Positions 1 through 12,271 of a stretch of 41,966 nt of DNA are shown here, in pieces; position 1 is the first letter of the stretch; each line of letters begins with the position of its first letter. The notes beneath the pieces were generated by a model. It had not been told where the DNA came from and searched no databases. It worked only from the letters and a program-made list of their open reading frames with translations. A program made the position numbers and the translations under genes. The DNA lies in contig JAABTK010000035.1 of assembly GCA_011389885.1 (NCBI GenBank), forward strand, positions 1 to 41,966, given 5' to 3'. This DNA is from Gammaproteobacteria bacterium. GTDB lineage: Bacteria; Pseudomonadota; Gammaproteobacteria; Chromatiales; Chromatiaceae.

Positions 1-110
1 GTGAATGGTGAGTGGTGAGTGGTGAATGGTGAGTGGTGAGTGGTGAGTGGTGAGTGGTGAGTGGTGAGTGGTGAATGGTGAATGGTGAATGGTAAATGGT
101 GAGTGGTGAG
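1..110. repeat. Heptamer tandem array (GTGARTG)
   Basis: About 15.7 uninterrupted copies of a 7-bp unit, either GTGAGTG or GTGAATG with one GTAAATG variant, run from the first base of the window, so the array may extend further left. The unit is 7 bp, so a change in copy number would shift any reading frame, but no gene is seen across it. It sits downstream of priA on the far side of a gene-free stretch. Confidence 0.95.
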
Positions 111-399
111 CCGACAGGGTGCGTTAGCCCCGCCTTTCCAAAAACACCTAAACTGCAAACGCCCCGGAAGCCAGATTATCGCACCAACCCCTAGCCCCCT
201 TTGCGTTCCTTCTTTGCGCCCTTTGCGTTATACCGCCACGCACAAGCGATGAAGCCTCAGTACACCCTCGGACTGTGCGGTTATTATCTGCGTCCGTCCG
301 TGTTTATCTGTTATGCAAGCTTGGCGCCGGCGCGCCTAACGCACTGGCCTCCGTTGGGGACGTGATAGGGGTTGGGGCTTGGGCCTGTGTTGCGGGCAC
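111..399. other. Gene-free stretch left of priA
   Basis: Between the heptamer array and the priA stop codon I see no credible gene. The stretch holds fragments of low-complexity intergenic repeats (CTTTGCGTTCCTTCTTTGCG and GTGCGTTAGCCCCGCC). The latter string recurs near 24948-24961. Confidence 0.5.
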
Positions 400-2607
<2,208 letters not shown>

Positions 2608-2693
2608 ATCATCCGCCTCTTCGGCCCGGAAAGTAGCAAGATGATCCGGAATACCCCTCTGCGTCCTTTGTGTTATCGAAAGAGCCGCTTGCG

Positions 2694-3638
2694 TCAATCG
2701 TACATCGGCGGATCCTCCGGCCGCGGCCGGGTGCCGAAACGCCGATGCAGCCAGAGGTATTGGGCCGGGTTTTGGCGCACCCAGCGTTCGATGAGGTCGT
2801 TAATGCGCTGGGTGTCGGCTCTCAGGTCGCCGCTGGGGTAGTCCGCCAGCGGCGGCTCCAGGATTAGGTCATAACCGCTGCCGTCGTCGCGCCGGGCGGC
2901 ATAAAAGGGCACCACCCGGGCGCCGGTGAGCTTGGCCAGGCGCGCGGTGCCGCTGTTGGTGGAGGCGGGAATGCCGAAAAAATCGACGAACACGCCCTCC
3001 TTGCGGCTGGTGTTCTGGTCCGGCGCATACCAAACCGCATGGTTGCCCTTGAGGCTGCGAATCACCTCGCGCACGGCATGCCGCGGGATGGCCTTACCGC
3101 AGTGCCGCTCGCGGCTGCCGGCGGTAATCCATTCAATGACCGGGTGTTTGTGCTTGCGATACACGCCGTAAAAGGGCGCATGGCGCAGCAGCAATCGGTT
3201 GCTAATCTCCAGCAGCGTGAAGTGACACGAGAGCAGGATCACGCCCCGGCCCTGCTCCTGGGCGCGTTGCAGGTGCTCCAGGCCTTGCACATGATCGAGG
3301 CCGTTGAAGTGGGCATCGGGGGCCCACCAGCTTGTGGGGATCTCGAACAGCGCAATGCCGGCGGACTCGAAATGCCGCCGCAGCAGGTCGGCCCGCTCCG
3401 CGGCATCGAGTTCGGGGAAGCAGAGCGCTAGGTTGCGCTCGGCGATGCGCCGGCGACGGCCGAGCAGCGGCATCAGGCCGCGGCCCAGCCCCCGGCCGAG
3501 GGCCAGCCGCCAGCCATAGGGCAGCCAAATGGAGGCGCGTAACAGCCCAGCCCCGAGCCAGGCGGGCCAATAACGGGGATGGAGCAACGCGGCGGGCGGA
3601 CGACGGTTTTGCGCGGACACGGTTTTTCGATGCTGCAT
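2694..3638 (-). CDS. lpxL: Lipid A biosynthesis lauroyl-type acyltransferase (LpxL/HtrB family)
   Basis: This inner-membrane enzyme adds a secondary acyl chain to Kdo2-lipid IVA in lipid A synthesis. The 314-aa length fits the family (about 306 aa in E. coli). The catalytic HX4E motif is His139-Phe-Thr-Leu-Leu-Glu144. The LSCHF context, an N-terminal hydrophobic segment (about residues 24-50) and the YGVYRKHKHP stretch are typical. I start at the ATG at 3638; an in-frame TTG at 3671 is possible, and neither has a strong ribosome binding site. The exact acyl donor or position (LpxL, LpxM or LpxP type) cannot be read from sequence alone. Confidence 0.9.
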   Translation of the reverse strand: MQHRKTVSAQNRRPPAALLHPRYWPAWLGAGLLRASIWLPYGWRLALGRGLGRGLMPLLGRRRRIAERNLALCFPELDAAERADLLRRHFESAGIALFEIPTSWWAPDAHFNGLDHVQGLEHLQRAQEQGRGVILLSCHFTLLEISNRLLLRHAPFYGVYRKHKHPVIEWITAGSRERHCGKAIPRHAVREVIRSLKGNHAVWYAPDQNTSRKEGVFVDFFGIPASTNSGTARLAKLTGARVVPFYAARRDDGSGYDLILEPPLADYPSGDLRADTQRINDLIERWVRQNPAQYLWLHRRFGTRPRPEDPPMYD

Positions 3639-3728
3639 AGGGGCGGTTTCGGTCACCTCATCGGCGGCCAAAGCCGCCCTGTCGATGACCCCAAGGCCGG
3701 CGCTGGGCCGCTAGTTAAAGCCTATGAA

Positions 3729-4592
3729 TCAACTCAGACCCGCCAGCTCTTTACGAAAGAACTCGGGCATGGCGAAGGCGGCGCGGTGGATATCGGCGTT
3801 GTAATACCGGGTCTCGAAGGGGCGGTTCTGCACGTCTTGTTCGCGAAAGCCTTCAATCAGCGCGCCCTTGCGCGCCAGGGTGGCGCTCCACCAGCCAGAG
3901 GGGTAGACGCTCTGGGGGTAAAACAGGGTGCGCGTCTGATCGAAGCCGGCCCCGCCCATGCGCCGGTGCATATCGCGCAGGATCTCAATATGCAGCAGCG
4001 GCGATTCGCTCTGCTGCACGATGAGTCCGCCTTGATCCAGGGCCCGATGGCAGGCGCGGAAAAAGCCCTCCGAGAACAGCACCTCGCCGGGGCCCACCGG
4101 GTCGGTGCTATCCACGATGATCACATCCAGGCTCCCCGCCGGGGCCTGCTGCATCCATTTAATGCCGTCATCGAACAGCAGCTCAGCGCGCGGGTCCTGG
4201 TTGGATTCGCAGAGTTCCGGGAAATACTGCTCCGACACCCGGGTCACCCGTTCGTCGATATCGATTTGGGCCACCCGCTCCACCTCGGGGTGGCGCAGCA
4301 CCTCGCGCAGGGTGCCGCAGTCGCCGCCGCCGATAATGGCCACCCGCTTGGGCGCAGCGTGGGCGTACAGCACCGGGTGGGCCATCATCTCGTGATAGAG
4401 GAAGTTATCGCGGCCGCTCAGCATCACGAAGCCGTCAATCACCAGCAGGTTGCCGAAGTGAGTGGTCTCATAGACCTCAATCTTTTGAAACGGGCTCTGC
4501 TCCTCGTGCAGCTTGCGTTGGATGTGCAGCGAGAAGGCGGCGCCCGCCTCTTCACAGGGCTCGGTGAACCAATTGTCGTCCAAAGGCTTCAT
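3729..4592 (-). CDS. speE: Spermidine synthase
   Basis: SpeE transfers an aminopropyl group from decarboxylated S-adenosylmethionine to putrescine. The 287-aa protein has the nucleotide-binding GGGDCGTLREVLRH, the IVDSTDPVGPGEVLF catalytic loop with its conserved Asp, and the YPSGWWSATLA segment. The ATG at 4592 gives the usual N-terminus MKPLDDNWFTE; a longer open frame to 4736 has no family support. It is divergent from speA across 145 bases, so the pair links two steps of polyamine synthesis. speD and an agmatine-degrading enzyme are not in the window, so the full arginine-to-spermidine route must be completed elsewhere. Confidence 0.95.
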   Translation of the reverse strand: MKPLDDNWFTEPCEEAGAAFSLHIQRKLHEEQSPFQKIEVYETTHFGNLLVIDGFVMLSGRDNFLYHEMMAHPVLYAHAAPKRVAIIGGGDCGTLREVLRHPEVERVAQIDIDERVTRVSEQYFPELCESNQDPRAELLFDDGIKWMQQAPAGSLDVIIVDSTDPVGPGEVLFSEGFFRACHRALDQGGLIVQQSESPLLHIEILRDMHRRMGGAGFDQTRTLFYPQSVYPSGWWSATLARKGALIEGFREQDVQNRPFETRYYNADIHRAAFAMPEFFRKELAGLS

Positions 4593-4737
4593 GGATGGGA
4601 TCGCACCTTGCGTGGCCGCGGAAATCAATGCGTCAAGATACCGAAGGCGCTGCGGGCCTGCAAGGGCATTCGACACGATTTCCCAGCCAAGCCTAATGGC
4701 GCTAACATCGTGGCCTGCAAGCAACAGGGGGAGCAAT

Positions 4738-6621
4738 ATGAAGGCCGAAATCTATTCGGTAGCGCAAAACTACGGCATCGGGCGTTGGGGCGAGGGCTAT
4801 TTCGGCATCAACCCCCGCGGCCATGCCACCGTGCGGCCGGACCGTCAGGGGCCGGCCGAGGTGGACCTCTACCATCTGGCCCATGAGATTCGCGACAGCG
4901 GACTGCCTTGGCCGGTGTTGGTGCGTTTCGTGGACATCCTGCACGACCGGGTGAACGCCCTCTGCGCAGGCTTCCAGGAGGCCTTCGAAAACCTCGGCTA
5001 CCCCGGGCGCTATACCCCGATCTACCCCATTAAGGTCAACCAACAGCGCGTGGTGGTGGAAGAAATCGTCAAGCGCCCCCAGGGCAGCGTGGGCCTGGAG
5101 GCCGGCAGCAAGCCGGAGCTGATGGCGGTATTGGCCATGGCCGGCAGCGGCGCGACGACGGTGGTCTGCAACGGCTATAAGGATCGCGAATATGTGCGCT
5201 TGGCGCTCATCGGCAGCCAATTGGTGGAGCGCTTGTATATCGTGATCGAAAAGCTTTCCGAGCTGGAGCTGGTGCTGGAGGAGGCCGCGGCGCTGGGGAT
5301 CCGCCCGCGGCTCGGGGTGCGCGTGCGTCTGGCCGCCTCCGCCGCCGGCAAGTGGCAGAACAGCGGCGGCGAAAAGGCCAAGTTCGGGCTTTCCGCCGGC
5401 CAAGTGCTGGGCCTGCTGGAGCGCCTGCGCGCGGCCGACGCGCTGGATTGCCTGCAACTGCTGCACACCCACATGGGCTCCCAGGTGCCGAATTTGCGCG
5501 ATATTCGCCACGCGCTGGGCGAGGTGGCCCGCTATTACGCCGAGCTGCGCGGCCTGGGGGCGCCGTTAGAGGTGGTGGACGTAGGCGGCGGCCTGGGGGT
5601 GGACTACGAGGGCACCGGCACCCGCCACTACTGCTCCACCAACTACGGCCTGGCCGGCTACACCCGCGAGGTGACGCGCGCCCTGCACGAGATCTGCACC
5701 CGCCACGACCTACCGCGCCCGGACATCTTCTCCGAATCCGGCCGCGCCATGACCGCCCATCACGCGGTGCTGATCGTCAACCTGATCGAGCGTGAACAGG
5801 CCCCCAAGGACGAGCTGCCGTCGCCAGAGCTGCTAGATAGCCACCCGGTGCTTCAGGATTTGGGCGAAACCCTTAACGGCGTGGGCGAGGCCGCCTCCCT
5901 GGAGCTGTACCAGGAGGCCCGCCAGGGGCTCGAAGAGGCCCTGGAGCTGTTTCAGCGCGGCGAACTCAGCCTGCGCCAACGCGCCGCCGCTGAGCAGTGT
6001 TTTTTCTCCCTGTGCCACCGCCTGCGGCCCCAGTTGCGGCCCAGCTCGCGCCGCCAACGGGAATTGCTCGACGAACTCAAGGAGCGGCTGGCGGACAAGG
6101 TCTTTTGCAACTTCTCGCTGTTTCAGTCCATGCCCGACGTGTGGGCCATCGATCAAATCTTTCCGATCATGCCCCTGCAACGACTCAACGAGGCCCCCAG
6201 CCGCAGCGCCCTGGTGCAGGACCTGACCTGCGACTCAGACGGTTGCGTGGAGCAGTATGTAGACCAGGACGGCGTGGAATCCACCCTGCCGCTGCACGAG
6301 CGCGACGGCGACGAGCCCTATCTATTGGGCATGTTCATGGTGGGGGCCTATCAGGAGATCCTGGGCGATATGCACAACCTGTTCGGCGACACCAACGCGG
6401 TGAATCTGGAGCTGGACGGCCAGGGCGGCTATCGGCTGACCCAGCCCGAGCGCGGCGATTCGGTGGACGAGCTGTTGAGCTACGTCCACTTCGACCCCCA
6501 GGAGATGCTGTTTCAGTACCGGCGGAGACTGGATGCCGCCAAGCTGGAAGGCGAGACCCGGGAGCAGTATTTCGTGGAGTTGAAGGCGGGGCTGTTCGGT
6601 TACTCCTACTTGGAGGAATAG
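4738..6621 (+). CDS. speA: Biosynthetic arginine decarboxylase
   Basis: SpeA is a PLP enzyme that decarboxylates arginine to agmatine, the first step of the agmatine route to putrescine. The 627-aa protein has the PLP lysine in YPIKVNQQ (Lys99), HTHMGSQVPN, the phosphate-binding DVGGGLGVDY, the SESGRAMTAHH segment, and the CDSDG motif with the active-site Cys at 498. The ATG at 4738 is preceded by a clear GGGGGAG site and yields the standard MKAEIYSVAQNYGIGRWGEGYFG start; the frame is open further upstream without family support. The gene is divergent from speE. Confidence 0.96.
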   Translation: MKAEIYSVAQNYGIGRWGEGYFGINPRGHATVRPDRQGPAEVDLYHLAHEIRDSGLPWPVLVRFVDILHDRVNALCAGFQEAFENLGYPGRYTPIYPIKVNQQRVVVEEIVKRPQGSVGLEAGSKPELMAVLAMAGSGATTVVCNGYKDREYVRLALIGSQLVERLYIVIEKLSELELVLEEAAALGIRPRLGVRVRLAASAAGKWQNSGGEKAKFGLSAGQVLGLLERLRAADALDCLQLLHTHMGSQVPNLRDIRHALGEVARYYAELRGLGAPLEVVDVGGGLGVDYEGTGTRHYCSTNYGLAGYTREVTRALHEICTRHDLPRPDIFSESGRAMTAHHAVLIVNLIEREQAPKDELPSPELLDSHPVLQDLGETLNGVGEAASLELYQEARQGLEEALELFQRGELSLRQRAAAEQCFFSLCHRLRPQLRPSSRRQRELLDELKERLADKVFCNFSLFQSMPDVWAIDQIFPIMPLQRLNEAPSRSALVQDLTCDSDGCVEQYVDQDGVESTLPLHERDGDEPYLLGMFMVGAYQEILGDMHNLFGDTNAVNLELDGQGGYRLTQPERGDSVDELLSYVHFDPQEMLFQYRRRLDAAKLEGETREQYFVELKAGLFGYSYLEE

Positions 6622-6652
6622 CCCGCGGAGGGTCCAATGGAGGGGAAAAAAA

Positions 6653-6672
6653 GAGCGACCCGAAGGTCGCTC
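6653..6672. terminator. 8-bp stem hairpin after speA (possible terminator)
   Basis: GAGCGACC and GGTCGCTC flank a CGAA loop 31 bases after the speA stop. A run of seven A lies on its left side, so an RNA read from the minus strand would have a U tract, whereas a speA transcript would not. It may act as a 3'-end hairpin for speA, but a classic intrinsic terminator in that direction is not supported. Confidence 0.35.
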
Positions 6673-6802
6673 CCAGGGCGGAGTCTTAGATGAAATCAGC
6701 CCATAGCCGTGCTCTCAGGGCGAAGTTTCGCCCATCGCGCCCGCCAGGTCAAGCCCTCGACCCAGGCGGGCATTGAACCTTGCGCAACAAAGAGGCCATT
6801 CA

Positions 6803-7606
6803 GTGGATTTGAAATTCAACGACGCCGAGCGGTTGATTGAGATCGTGCGCCGCGCCGCGCAGGAGGAACTGATCCCGCGCTTTGCGGTGACCCGCCGCGA
6901 GCGCAAGGCCGACGGCAGCATCGTCACCGAGGCCGATCGCGTGACCCAGCGGCGGCTGATCGCCGAGTTGCAGGCCCATTGGCCTCAGTTCGAGGTCTTG
7001 GGCGAGGAAATGCCGCAACCGCAGCAAGAGGCGCTGCTCAAGCAGGGCCGCCCCGGCCTGTGGCTGCTCGACCCGCTCGACGGCACCAGCAACTTCGCCG
7101 CCGGCGTGCCCTTCTACAGCATATCCCTAGCCCTGATGCGCCAGGGGCGCATCGAACTCGGCCTGGTTTACGACCCCAGCCGGGACGAAACCTTTATCGC
7201 CGAGCGCAGTGCCGGGGCCTACCTCAACGGTCGCCGCCTGCGCGCCGCGGAGCATGGTCTACCCGAATCACTGGAGCAGGGCATCGCCCTGCTGGACCTC
7301 AAACGCCTGCCCTCGCGCTTGGCGGTGCGCATGGCCCTGCAACCGCCGTTCGCCTCGCAGCGCAACTTCGGCTCGGTGGCGTTGGAGTGGTGCTGGCTCG
7401 CCGCCGGTCGCGGCCACCTCTACCTGCACGGCAAACAACAGCTTTGGGACTATGCCGCCGGGCATCGCATCTTGCTGGAGTCGGGCGGCGAGGCCTGCAC
7501 CTTCGAGGGCCGGCCGGTCTTCACGCCCTCGCTGCGGCCCCGTTCGGTAGTGGCCGCGGGCGACCACAACCTGTTCCACCGCTGGCGGCGCACCCTAGCG
7601 GTCTGA
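6803..7606 (+). CDS. Inositol monophosphatase family phosphatase
   Basis: This is a metal-dependent sugar-phosphate phosphatase of the IMPase fold. Motif A is DPLDGTSNF (Asp90, Asp93), preceded by LGEE (Glu68/69), and motif B is WDYAAG (Asp216). The 267-aa length is normal. I choose the GTG at 6803 because AAAGAGG lies about 8 bases upstream; a TTG at 6773 would add 10 residues. The substrate is uncertain, since the family includes inositol-1-phosphatase (SuhB), histidinol-phosphatase and PAP phosphatase (CysQ). The DPLDGTSNFAAGVPFYSISLAL form fits a generic IMPase/HisN-like enzyme. It converges on rpmE with a shared terminator. Confidence 0.85.
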   Translation: MDLKFNDAERLIEIVRRAAQEELIPRFAVTRRERKADGSIVTEADRVTQRRLIAELQAHWPQFEVLGEEMPQPQQEALLKQGRPGLWLLDPLDGTSNFAAGVPFYSISLALMRQGRIELGLVYDPSRDETFIAERSAGAYLNGRRLRAAEHGLPESLEQGIALLDLKRLPSRLAVRMALQPPFASQRNFGSVALEWCWLAAGRGHLYLHGKQQLWDYAAGHRILLESGGEACTFEGRPVFTPSLRPRSVVAAGDHNLFHRWRRTLAV

Positions 7607-7635
7607 TTCCGCGCGATTCCTGGGCGCGCGGGCAT

Positions 7636-7664
7636 AAAAAAAGCGCCCCGAAGGGCGCTTTTTT
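7636..7664. terminator. Bidirectional intrinsic terminator
   Basis: Seven A, the stem GCGCCC, a CGAA loop, GGGCGC and six T form a symmetrical terminator between the converging IMPase-family gene (plus) and rpmE (minus). It gives a U tract in both directions. Confidence 0.92.
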
Positions 7665-7682
7665 GGTCGCGGCCCAAACAGA

Positions 7683-7883
7683 TCAGCGCGCGTAACGGCG
7701 GCGGAACTTGTCCACGCGACCGGCGGTATCCACGATCTTTTGCTTGCCGGTGTAGAACGGATGGCAACTGGAACAGACCTCGACATGGAGATCCTCACCC
7801 AGCGTGGAGCGGGTTTGGAACTCATTGCCACAGCTACAGGTGACCTTGATCTCGTCGTATTTCGGATGAATTTCCGCTTTCAT
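7683..7883 (-). CDS. rpmE: 50S ribosomal protein L31, zinc-binding form
   Basis: This 66-aa ribosomal protein is the C+ (zinc-binding) paralogue: Cys16, Cys18, Cys37 and Cys40 are all present (TCSCGNEF and [13 protein letters not shown]), exactly where the family places them. The ATG at 7883 has AGAGGTC about 6 bases upstream. L31 of this type is often exchanged for a zinc-free paralogue under zinc limitation; none is in the window. It ends next to a bidirectional terminator. Confidence 0.97.
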   Translation of the reverse strand: MKAEIHPKYDEIKVTCSCGNEFQTRSTLGEDLHVEVCSSCHPFYTGKQKIVDTAGRVDKFRRRYAR

Positions 7884-8130
7884 AATGACCTCTGCACAGG
7901 ATGCGGTTCGAAATGCAAGCGGGCCGCGCCGCCGCAAAGTAATCGAGCATTGTAAGCCGTAGCGTCCGATTCTGCAAGCAAAAACCAGCCGCCCCCGCCC
8001 CGTCCGGGCGGGACCGAGGCGAAGTGGACCCTTGGTTGGTGGTTGGTGCTTAGGCGAGCGAGGCCCCAACCCCGGCTAAAGCCTCGACCTCCCAAGCCCC
8101 CCGCCAACGGAGGCTAAGGCTTTATCATAG

Positions 8131-8193
8131 GATGGGCAAAGGCGCTCCCCCGGTCATTAGCTTTGGTCGCGATCTATCAGCGCCGCGCCCATC
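8131..8193 (-). repeat. 63-bp dispersed repeat, copy 1
   Basis: The element runs from GATGGGC to GCCCATC with imperfect inverted ends (GATGGGCGCGGCGCT against AGCGCCTTTGCCCATC). It matches 30618-30680 and 41891-41953 over the full 63 bp with few differences, and is in the opposite orientation to them. Its middle holds the shared string GATCGCGACCAAAG. Confidence 0.9.
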
Positions 8194-8294
8194 ACAGGCG
8201 CCTGTTAAAAAACCACAGACAGACACGAATAAACCCGGATTTGTGTTGAGAGGAAAACATCCTAAACCACAACTAAACCAAGTTTAACGCCCCT

Positions 8295-8356
8295 GATGGG
8301 CACGGCGCTGAAAGCGTGGCGGACCTTTGAGGGTTTGCGGGAGCGCCTTTGCCCAT
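8295..8356 (+). repeat. 63-bp dispersed repeat, variant copy with different core
   Basis: This copy keeps both termini of the 63-bp family (GATGGGCACGGCGCTGA and GAGCGCCTTTGCCCAT) but has an unrelated middle (AAGCGTGGCGGACCTTTGAG). The termini are thus conserved independently of the centre. It lies 101 bases from copy 1. Confidence 0.8.
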
Positions 8357-8488
8357 TTTACGGCTGTCTTTGCACGGCTCGGCGATAGCCGAGCTTCTAA
8401 ACTCCTGTTCTTCCGGTGGCCGGAACGAAGATCAAGGCCGATAGGAATTCCTCCGGCTGAATCGAAGAATACCCGCCTAATATTCTGC

Positions 8489-8587
8489 GCACCGCAGCGC
8501 GGTGCTTCCGGATTCCCACGCGGCGCGTGGGAACCAGGGGGAGTGCCCTGGCGTCCTGGCTTTCGCACCCACGCGTGGGTGCGAAAG
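8489..8587. repeat. Cluster of three hairpins downstream of pntB
   Basis: Three palindromes follow one another: 8489-8505 (GCACCGC, AGC loop, GCGGTGC), 8513-8533 (TTCCCACGC, GGC, GCGTGGGAA) and 8560-8587, a perfect 28-bp palindrome made of CTTTCGCACCCACG and its complement. They start 34 bases after the pntB stop on the transcript side. They could act as 3' stabilisers or terminators of pntAB mRNA, like REP clusters, but none has a U tract. Confidence 0.75.
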
Positions 8588-8620
8588 GCCGCCCAAACGG
8601 CCGTGGCGCGCCCTGCGCTT

Positions 8621-10015
<1,395 letters not shown>

Positions 10016-10028
10016 TGGTCCCGCCCCC

Positions 10029-11600
10029 TTATTTCTGGAACATCTTTAACATGCGCTGGGTGACCAAAAAGCCCCCGGCGATGTTGATGCTGGCGATGAA
10101 AATGGCGATGCCCGCGAGCACCATAATAGTGGTTTGCGCACTAGAGACCTCCAGCAGCGCGCCGATGATGATGACGCTGGAGATGGCGTTGGTGACGCTC
10201 ATTAGCGGCGTGTGCAGCGAGGGCGTGACGTTCCACACCACCATGTAGCCGACGAAGCAGGCCAGCACGAAGACGGTGAAGTGGGCCAAAAACTCCGGCG
10301 GGGCCACCGCGCCTACGCCGAGCAGGGCCAGGCCCGCGACGGCCATTAGGGCGCCGGTGGCCAAGCCGCTGGGTTTGTTCGCCGCCGCCTTGTCTTCAGC
10401 CGGCGGCGCGGCGGTGGCCATGGTCTTCTTCGGCTGGGCCGAGACCTCCACCTTGGGCGGCGGCCAGGTCACCTCCCCCGCTTTGACCACGGTGAGGCCG
10501 CGGATTACGGTGTCCTCCATGTTGACATTGATTTGGCCGTCCTTCTCCTTGGTCAGGTCGCTGAGCAGGTGGCGCAGGTTGGTGGCGTAGAGCTGGGAGG
10601 ACTGGGTGGGCAGGCGCGAGGGCAGGTCGGTGTAGCCGATAATGGTCACGCCATGCCTTTCCACCACCTGGCCCGGCTCGGTGAGTGCGCAGTTGCCGCC
10701 CTGTTCGGCCGCCAGGTCCACGATCACGCTGCCCGGCTGCATGGATTCCACCATGCCGGCGGTGATCAGCTCGGGCGCCGGCCGGCCGGGGATGAGCGCG
10801 GTGGTGATGATGACATCCACCTCCATGGCCTGCTGGGCGAACAGCTCCATCTCCTTTTTGATAAATTCCTCGCTCATCACCTTGGCATAGCCGCCGCTGC
10901 CGGAGCCGCCTTCCTCCTCTTCGAATTCCAGCTCCAGGAACTCCGCGCCCATGGATTCCACCTGCTCCTTGACCTCGGGGCGGGTGTCGAAGGCGCGCAC
11001 GATGGCCCCCATGGACCCCGCGGCGCCGATGGCGGCCAGCCCGGCCACGCCGGCCCCGATCACCAGGAACTTGGCCGGCGGCACCTTGCCCGCGGCGGTC
11101 ATTTGGCCGGTGAAGAAACGGCCGAATTGGTTGGCCGCCTCCACCACCGCGCGATAGCCGGCGATGTTGGCCATGGAACTCAGGGCGTCGAGCTTTTGCG
11201 CCCGCGAGATGCGCGGCACGCTGTCCATGGCCATCACCGTGGCCTTGCGCACCGCCAGCCTTTGCAGCAGGTCTTCGTTTTGCGCCGGCCAAATGAAGCT
11301 AATTAGGTTGCCGCCCTCGCGCACCAGCTCCGCCTCATGCACGCCCAGGCCCGGATGCTGCTCCGGGGCCCGCACCTTCATCACGATGTCGGACTCGGCC
11401 CACAGCTTGCGGGCGTCCTCCATCACCTCCACCCCGGCCTCGCGATAGGCCTCGTCACTAAAATGGGCCGCCTCGCCCGCGCCGGCCTCCACCGCCAGGG
11501 TGAAGCCGAGCTTCTGCAATTGCCGCGCCGAGTCGGGGGTCAAGGCCACCCGATGCTCGTGCGCATGCACCTCTTTGGGAACACCGATCTTCATGGACAT
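10029..11600 (-). CDS. pntA: NAD(P) transhydrogenase subunit alpha
   Basis: The 523-aa protein is a full-length, fused alpha subunit. An N-terminal NAD(H)-binding domain I ([19 protein letters not shown]; Rossmann motif [28 protein letters not shown] near residue 385) is joined by an Ala/Pro/Lys-rich linker to a C-terminal membrane segment with about four helices. The ATG at 11600 (then Ser-Met) has GGGGAA upstream; the ATG two codons later is equally possible. In some bacteria the two parts are separate genes (pntAA, pntAB); here they are fused as in E. coli. pntB follows at 13 bases. Confidence 0.96.
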   Translation of the reverse strand: MSMKIGVPKEVHAHEHRVALTPDSARQLQKLGFTLAVEAGAGEAAHFSDEAYREAGVEVMEDARKLWAESDIVMKVRAPEQHPGLGVHEAELVREGGNLISFIWPAQNEDLLQRLAVRKATVMAMDSVPRISRAQKLDALSSMANIAGYRAVVEAANQFGRFFTGQMTAAGKVPPAKFLVIGAGVAGLAAIGAAGSMGAIVRAFDTRPEVKEQVESMGAEFLELEFEEEEGGSGSGGYAKVMSEEFIKKEMELFAQQAMEVDVIITTALIPGRPAPELITAGMVESMQPGSVIVDLAAEQGGNCALTEPGQVVERHGVTIIGYTDLPSRLPTQSSQLYATNLRHLLSDLTKEKDGQINVNMEDTVIRGLTVVKAGEVTWPPPKVEVSAQPKKTMATAAPPAEDKAAANKPSGLATGALMAVAGLALLGVGAVAPPEFLAHFTVFVLACFVGYMVVWNVTPSLHTPLMSVTNAISSVIIIGALLEVSSAQTTIMVLAGIAIFIASINIAGGFLVTQRMLKMFQK

Positions 11601-11983
11601 CTGCTTTCCCCTGAACGCTGGGTTCTTCTCTTATGGAAATGGGTCGGCGCTTGGCCGAATCCGCAAGGTTACCTGAATGCCCGGTAACTTCAAAGGTAGC
11701 GAATACGTCTCCGATCTTGTGGTTACAGGGTCCCAGGCCCTCGCTCAGGGGCTTTGGCGCCAGCCAGCCGGCGTTTTTCCTGCCCCCCCCGGCCGCTTGA
11801 TCGGCGCCGCGGCCGCGGCCTCACTCGTTTATCCGCGACTCAGGCCCGGAGCAGACTGACCCGGGCCGCGCCGGCCGCTGGCGGGGCCAGCCGATTTCCG
11901 GATCGGGCCGCTCCCCCTGGCTCGACGGCATGCTCTGTGCTTATACATTAAATTGCCTGCATGCGTCTTACCGGAGAGCGAAT
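11601..11983. other. Regulatory stretch between pntA and cowN
   Basis: These 383 bases separate divergent pntA and cowN and contain no credible gene. The part nearest cowN has a sigma-54-like element (11926-11941). I found no TGT-N10-ACA NifA site here. A run of eight C lies at 11782-11789. Confidence 0.5.
11926..11941 (+). promoter_or_regulatory. Possible sigma-54 (-24/-12) promoter of cowN
   Basis: CGGCATGCTCTGTGCT matches the TGGCACRNNNNTTGCW consensus at nine of the twelve specified positions and has the obligatory GG and GC at the correct spacing. Mismatches are at positions 1, 6 and 12. It would start transcription about 30 bases before the cowN ATG. Sigma-54 control of cowN is consistent with its role in nitrogen fixation. 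Confidence 0.45.
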
Positions 11984-12271
11984 ATGCCCGAATCCACCGC
12001 CGCCGATCGCTACCAAAGCTTCGTCGGCATCCCCTGCGACGCCAACGCCGATCGCCTGATCGCCTACCTGGACCGCTTCATCGAGGCCGGACGCGGCGAC
12101 GACCGCTGGCAGCGCTATTTTCGCGAAAAGCGCGAGCAGCAGCGGCGCATGGACCACGACAACCTCTACTTCGTAGGCAGCCAGATGAACCATCTGTACG
12201 CCTACCTGGAGGCGTGCGACGACGCCGACTGCCTGGAACTGCTGTGGCAGATCGAACAGGAGTGTTGTTAG
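11984..12271 (+). CDS. cowN: N2-fixation sustaining protein CowN
   Basis: CowN lets nitrogenase keep working when carbon monoxide is present. The 95-aa protein fits the family length and pattern: DRYQSFVGIPCDANADRLIAY at the N-terminus, a helical middle (WQRYFREKREQQRR, then SQMNHLYAYLEACDD), and a C-terminal EQECC ending that is characteristic. The ATG at 11984 has GGAGAG upstream. The gene is divergent from pntA and convergent with a TPR gene. Family identity comes from recalled sequence pattern, not a search. Its presence implies the organism has nitrogenase, although no nif structural gene is in this window. Confidence 0.88.
   Translation: MPESTAADRYQSFVGIPCDANADRLIAYLDRFIEAGRGDDRWQRYFREKREQQRRMDHDNLYFVGSQMNHLYAYLEACDDADCLELLWQIEQECC

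Larger units (their letters stand above)
7884..8620. other. Gene-free repeat-rich stretch between rpmE and pntB
   Basis: No credible gene is seen in these roughly 740 bases. They carry two copies of the 63-bp inverted-terminus repeat (8131-8193 minus, 8295-8356 plus), a CGGCTAAAGCCTCGACCTCC string shared with 30762-30781 (one mismatch), an ACCACAGACAGACACGAATA-type fragment near 8210, and three hairpins at the pntB end. Confidence 0.7.

Noticed and set aside
1-110. CRISPR-like array
   Set aside because: The units are contiguous heptamers with no spacers.
3579-4886. 435-codon plus-strand frame across lpxL, speE and the speE-speA spacer
   Set aside because: It runs antisense to clearly identified genes and has no family signature.
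11919-11934. TGGCTCGACGGCATGC as the cowN sigma-54 promoter
   Set aside because: GG-to-GC spacing is one base too long. The overlapping element at 11926-11941 has correct spacing.
11700-11983. NifA site upstream of cowN
   Set aside because: I checked for TGT-N10-ACA and found only TGT/ACA pairs at wrong spacing (for example TGTGGTTACA and TGTGCTTATACA).
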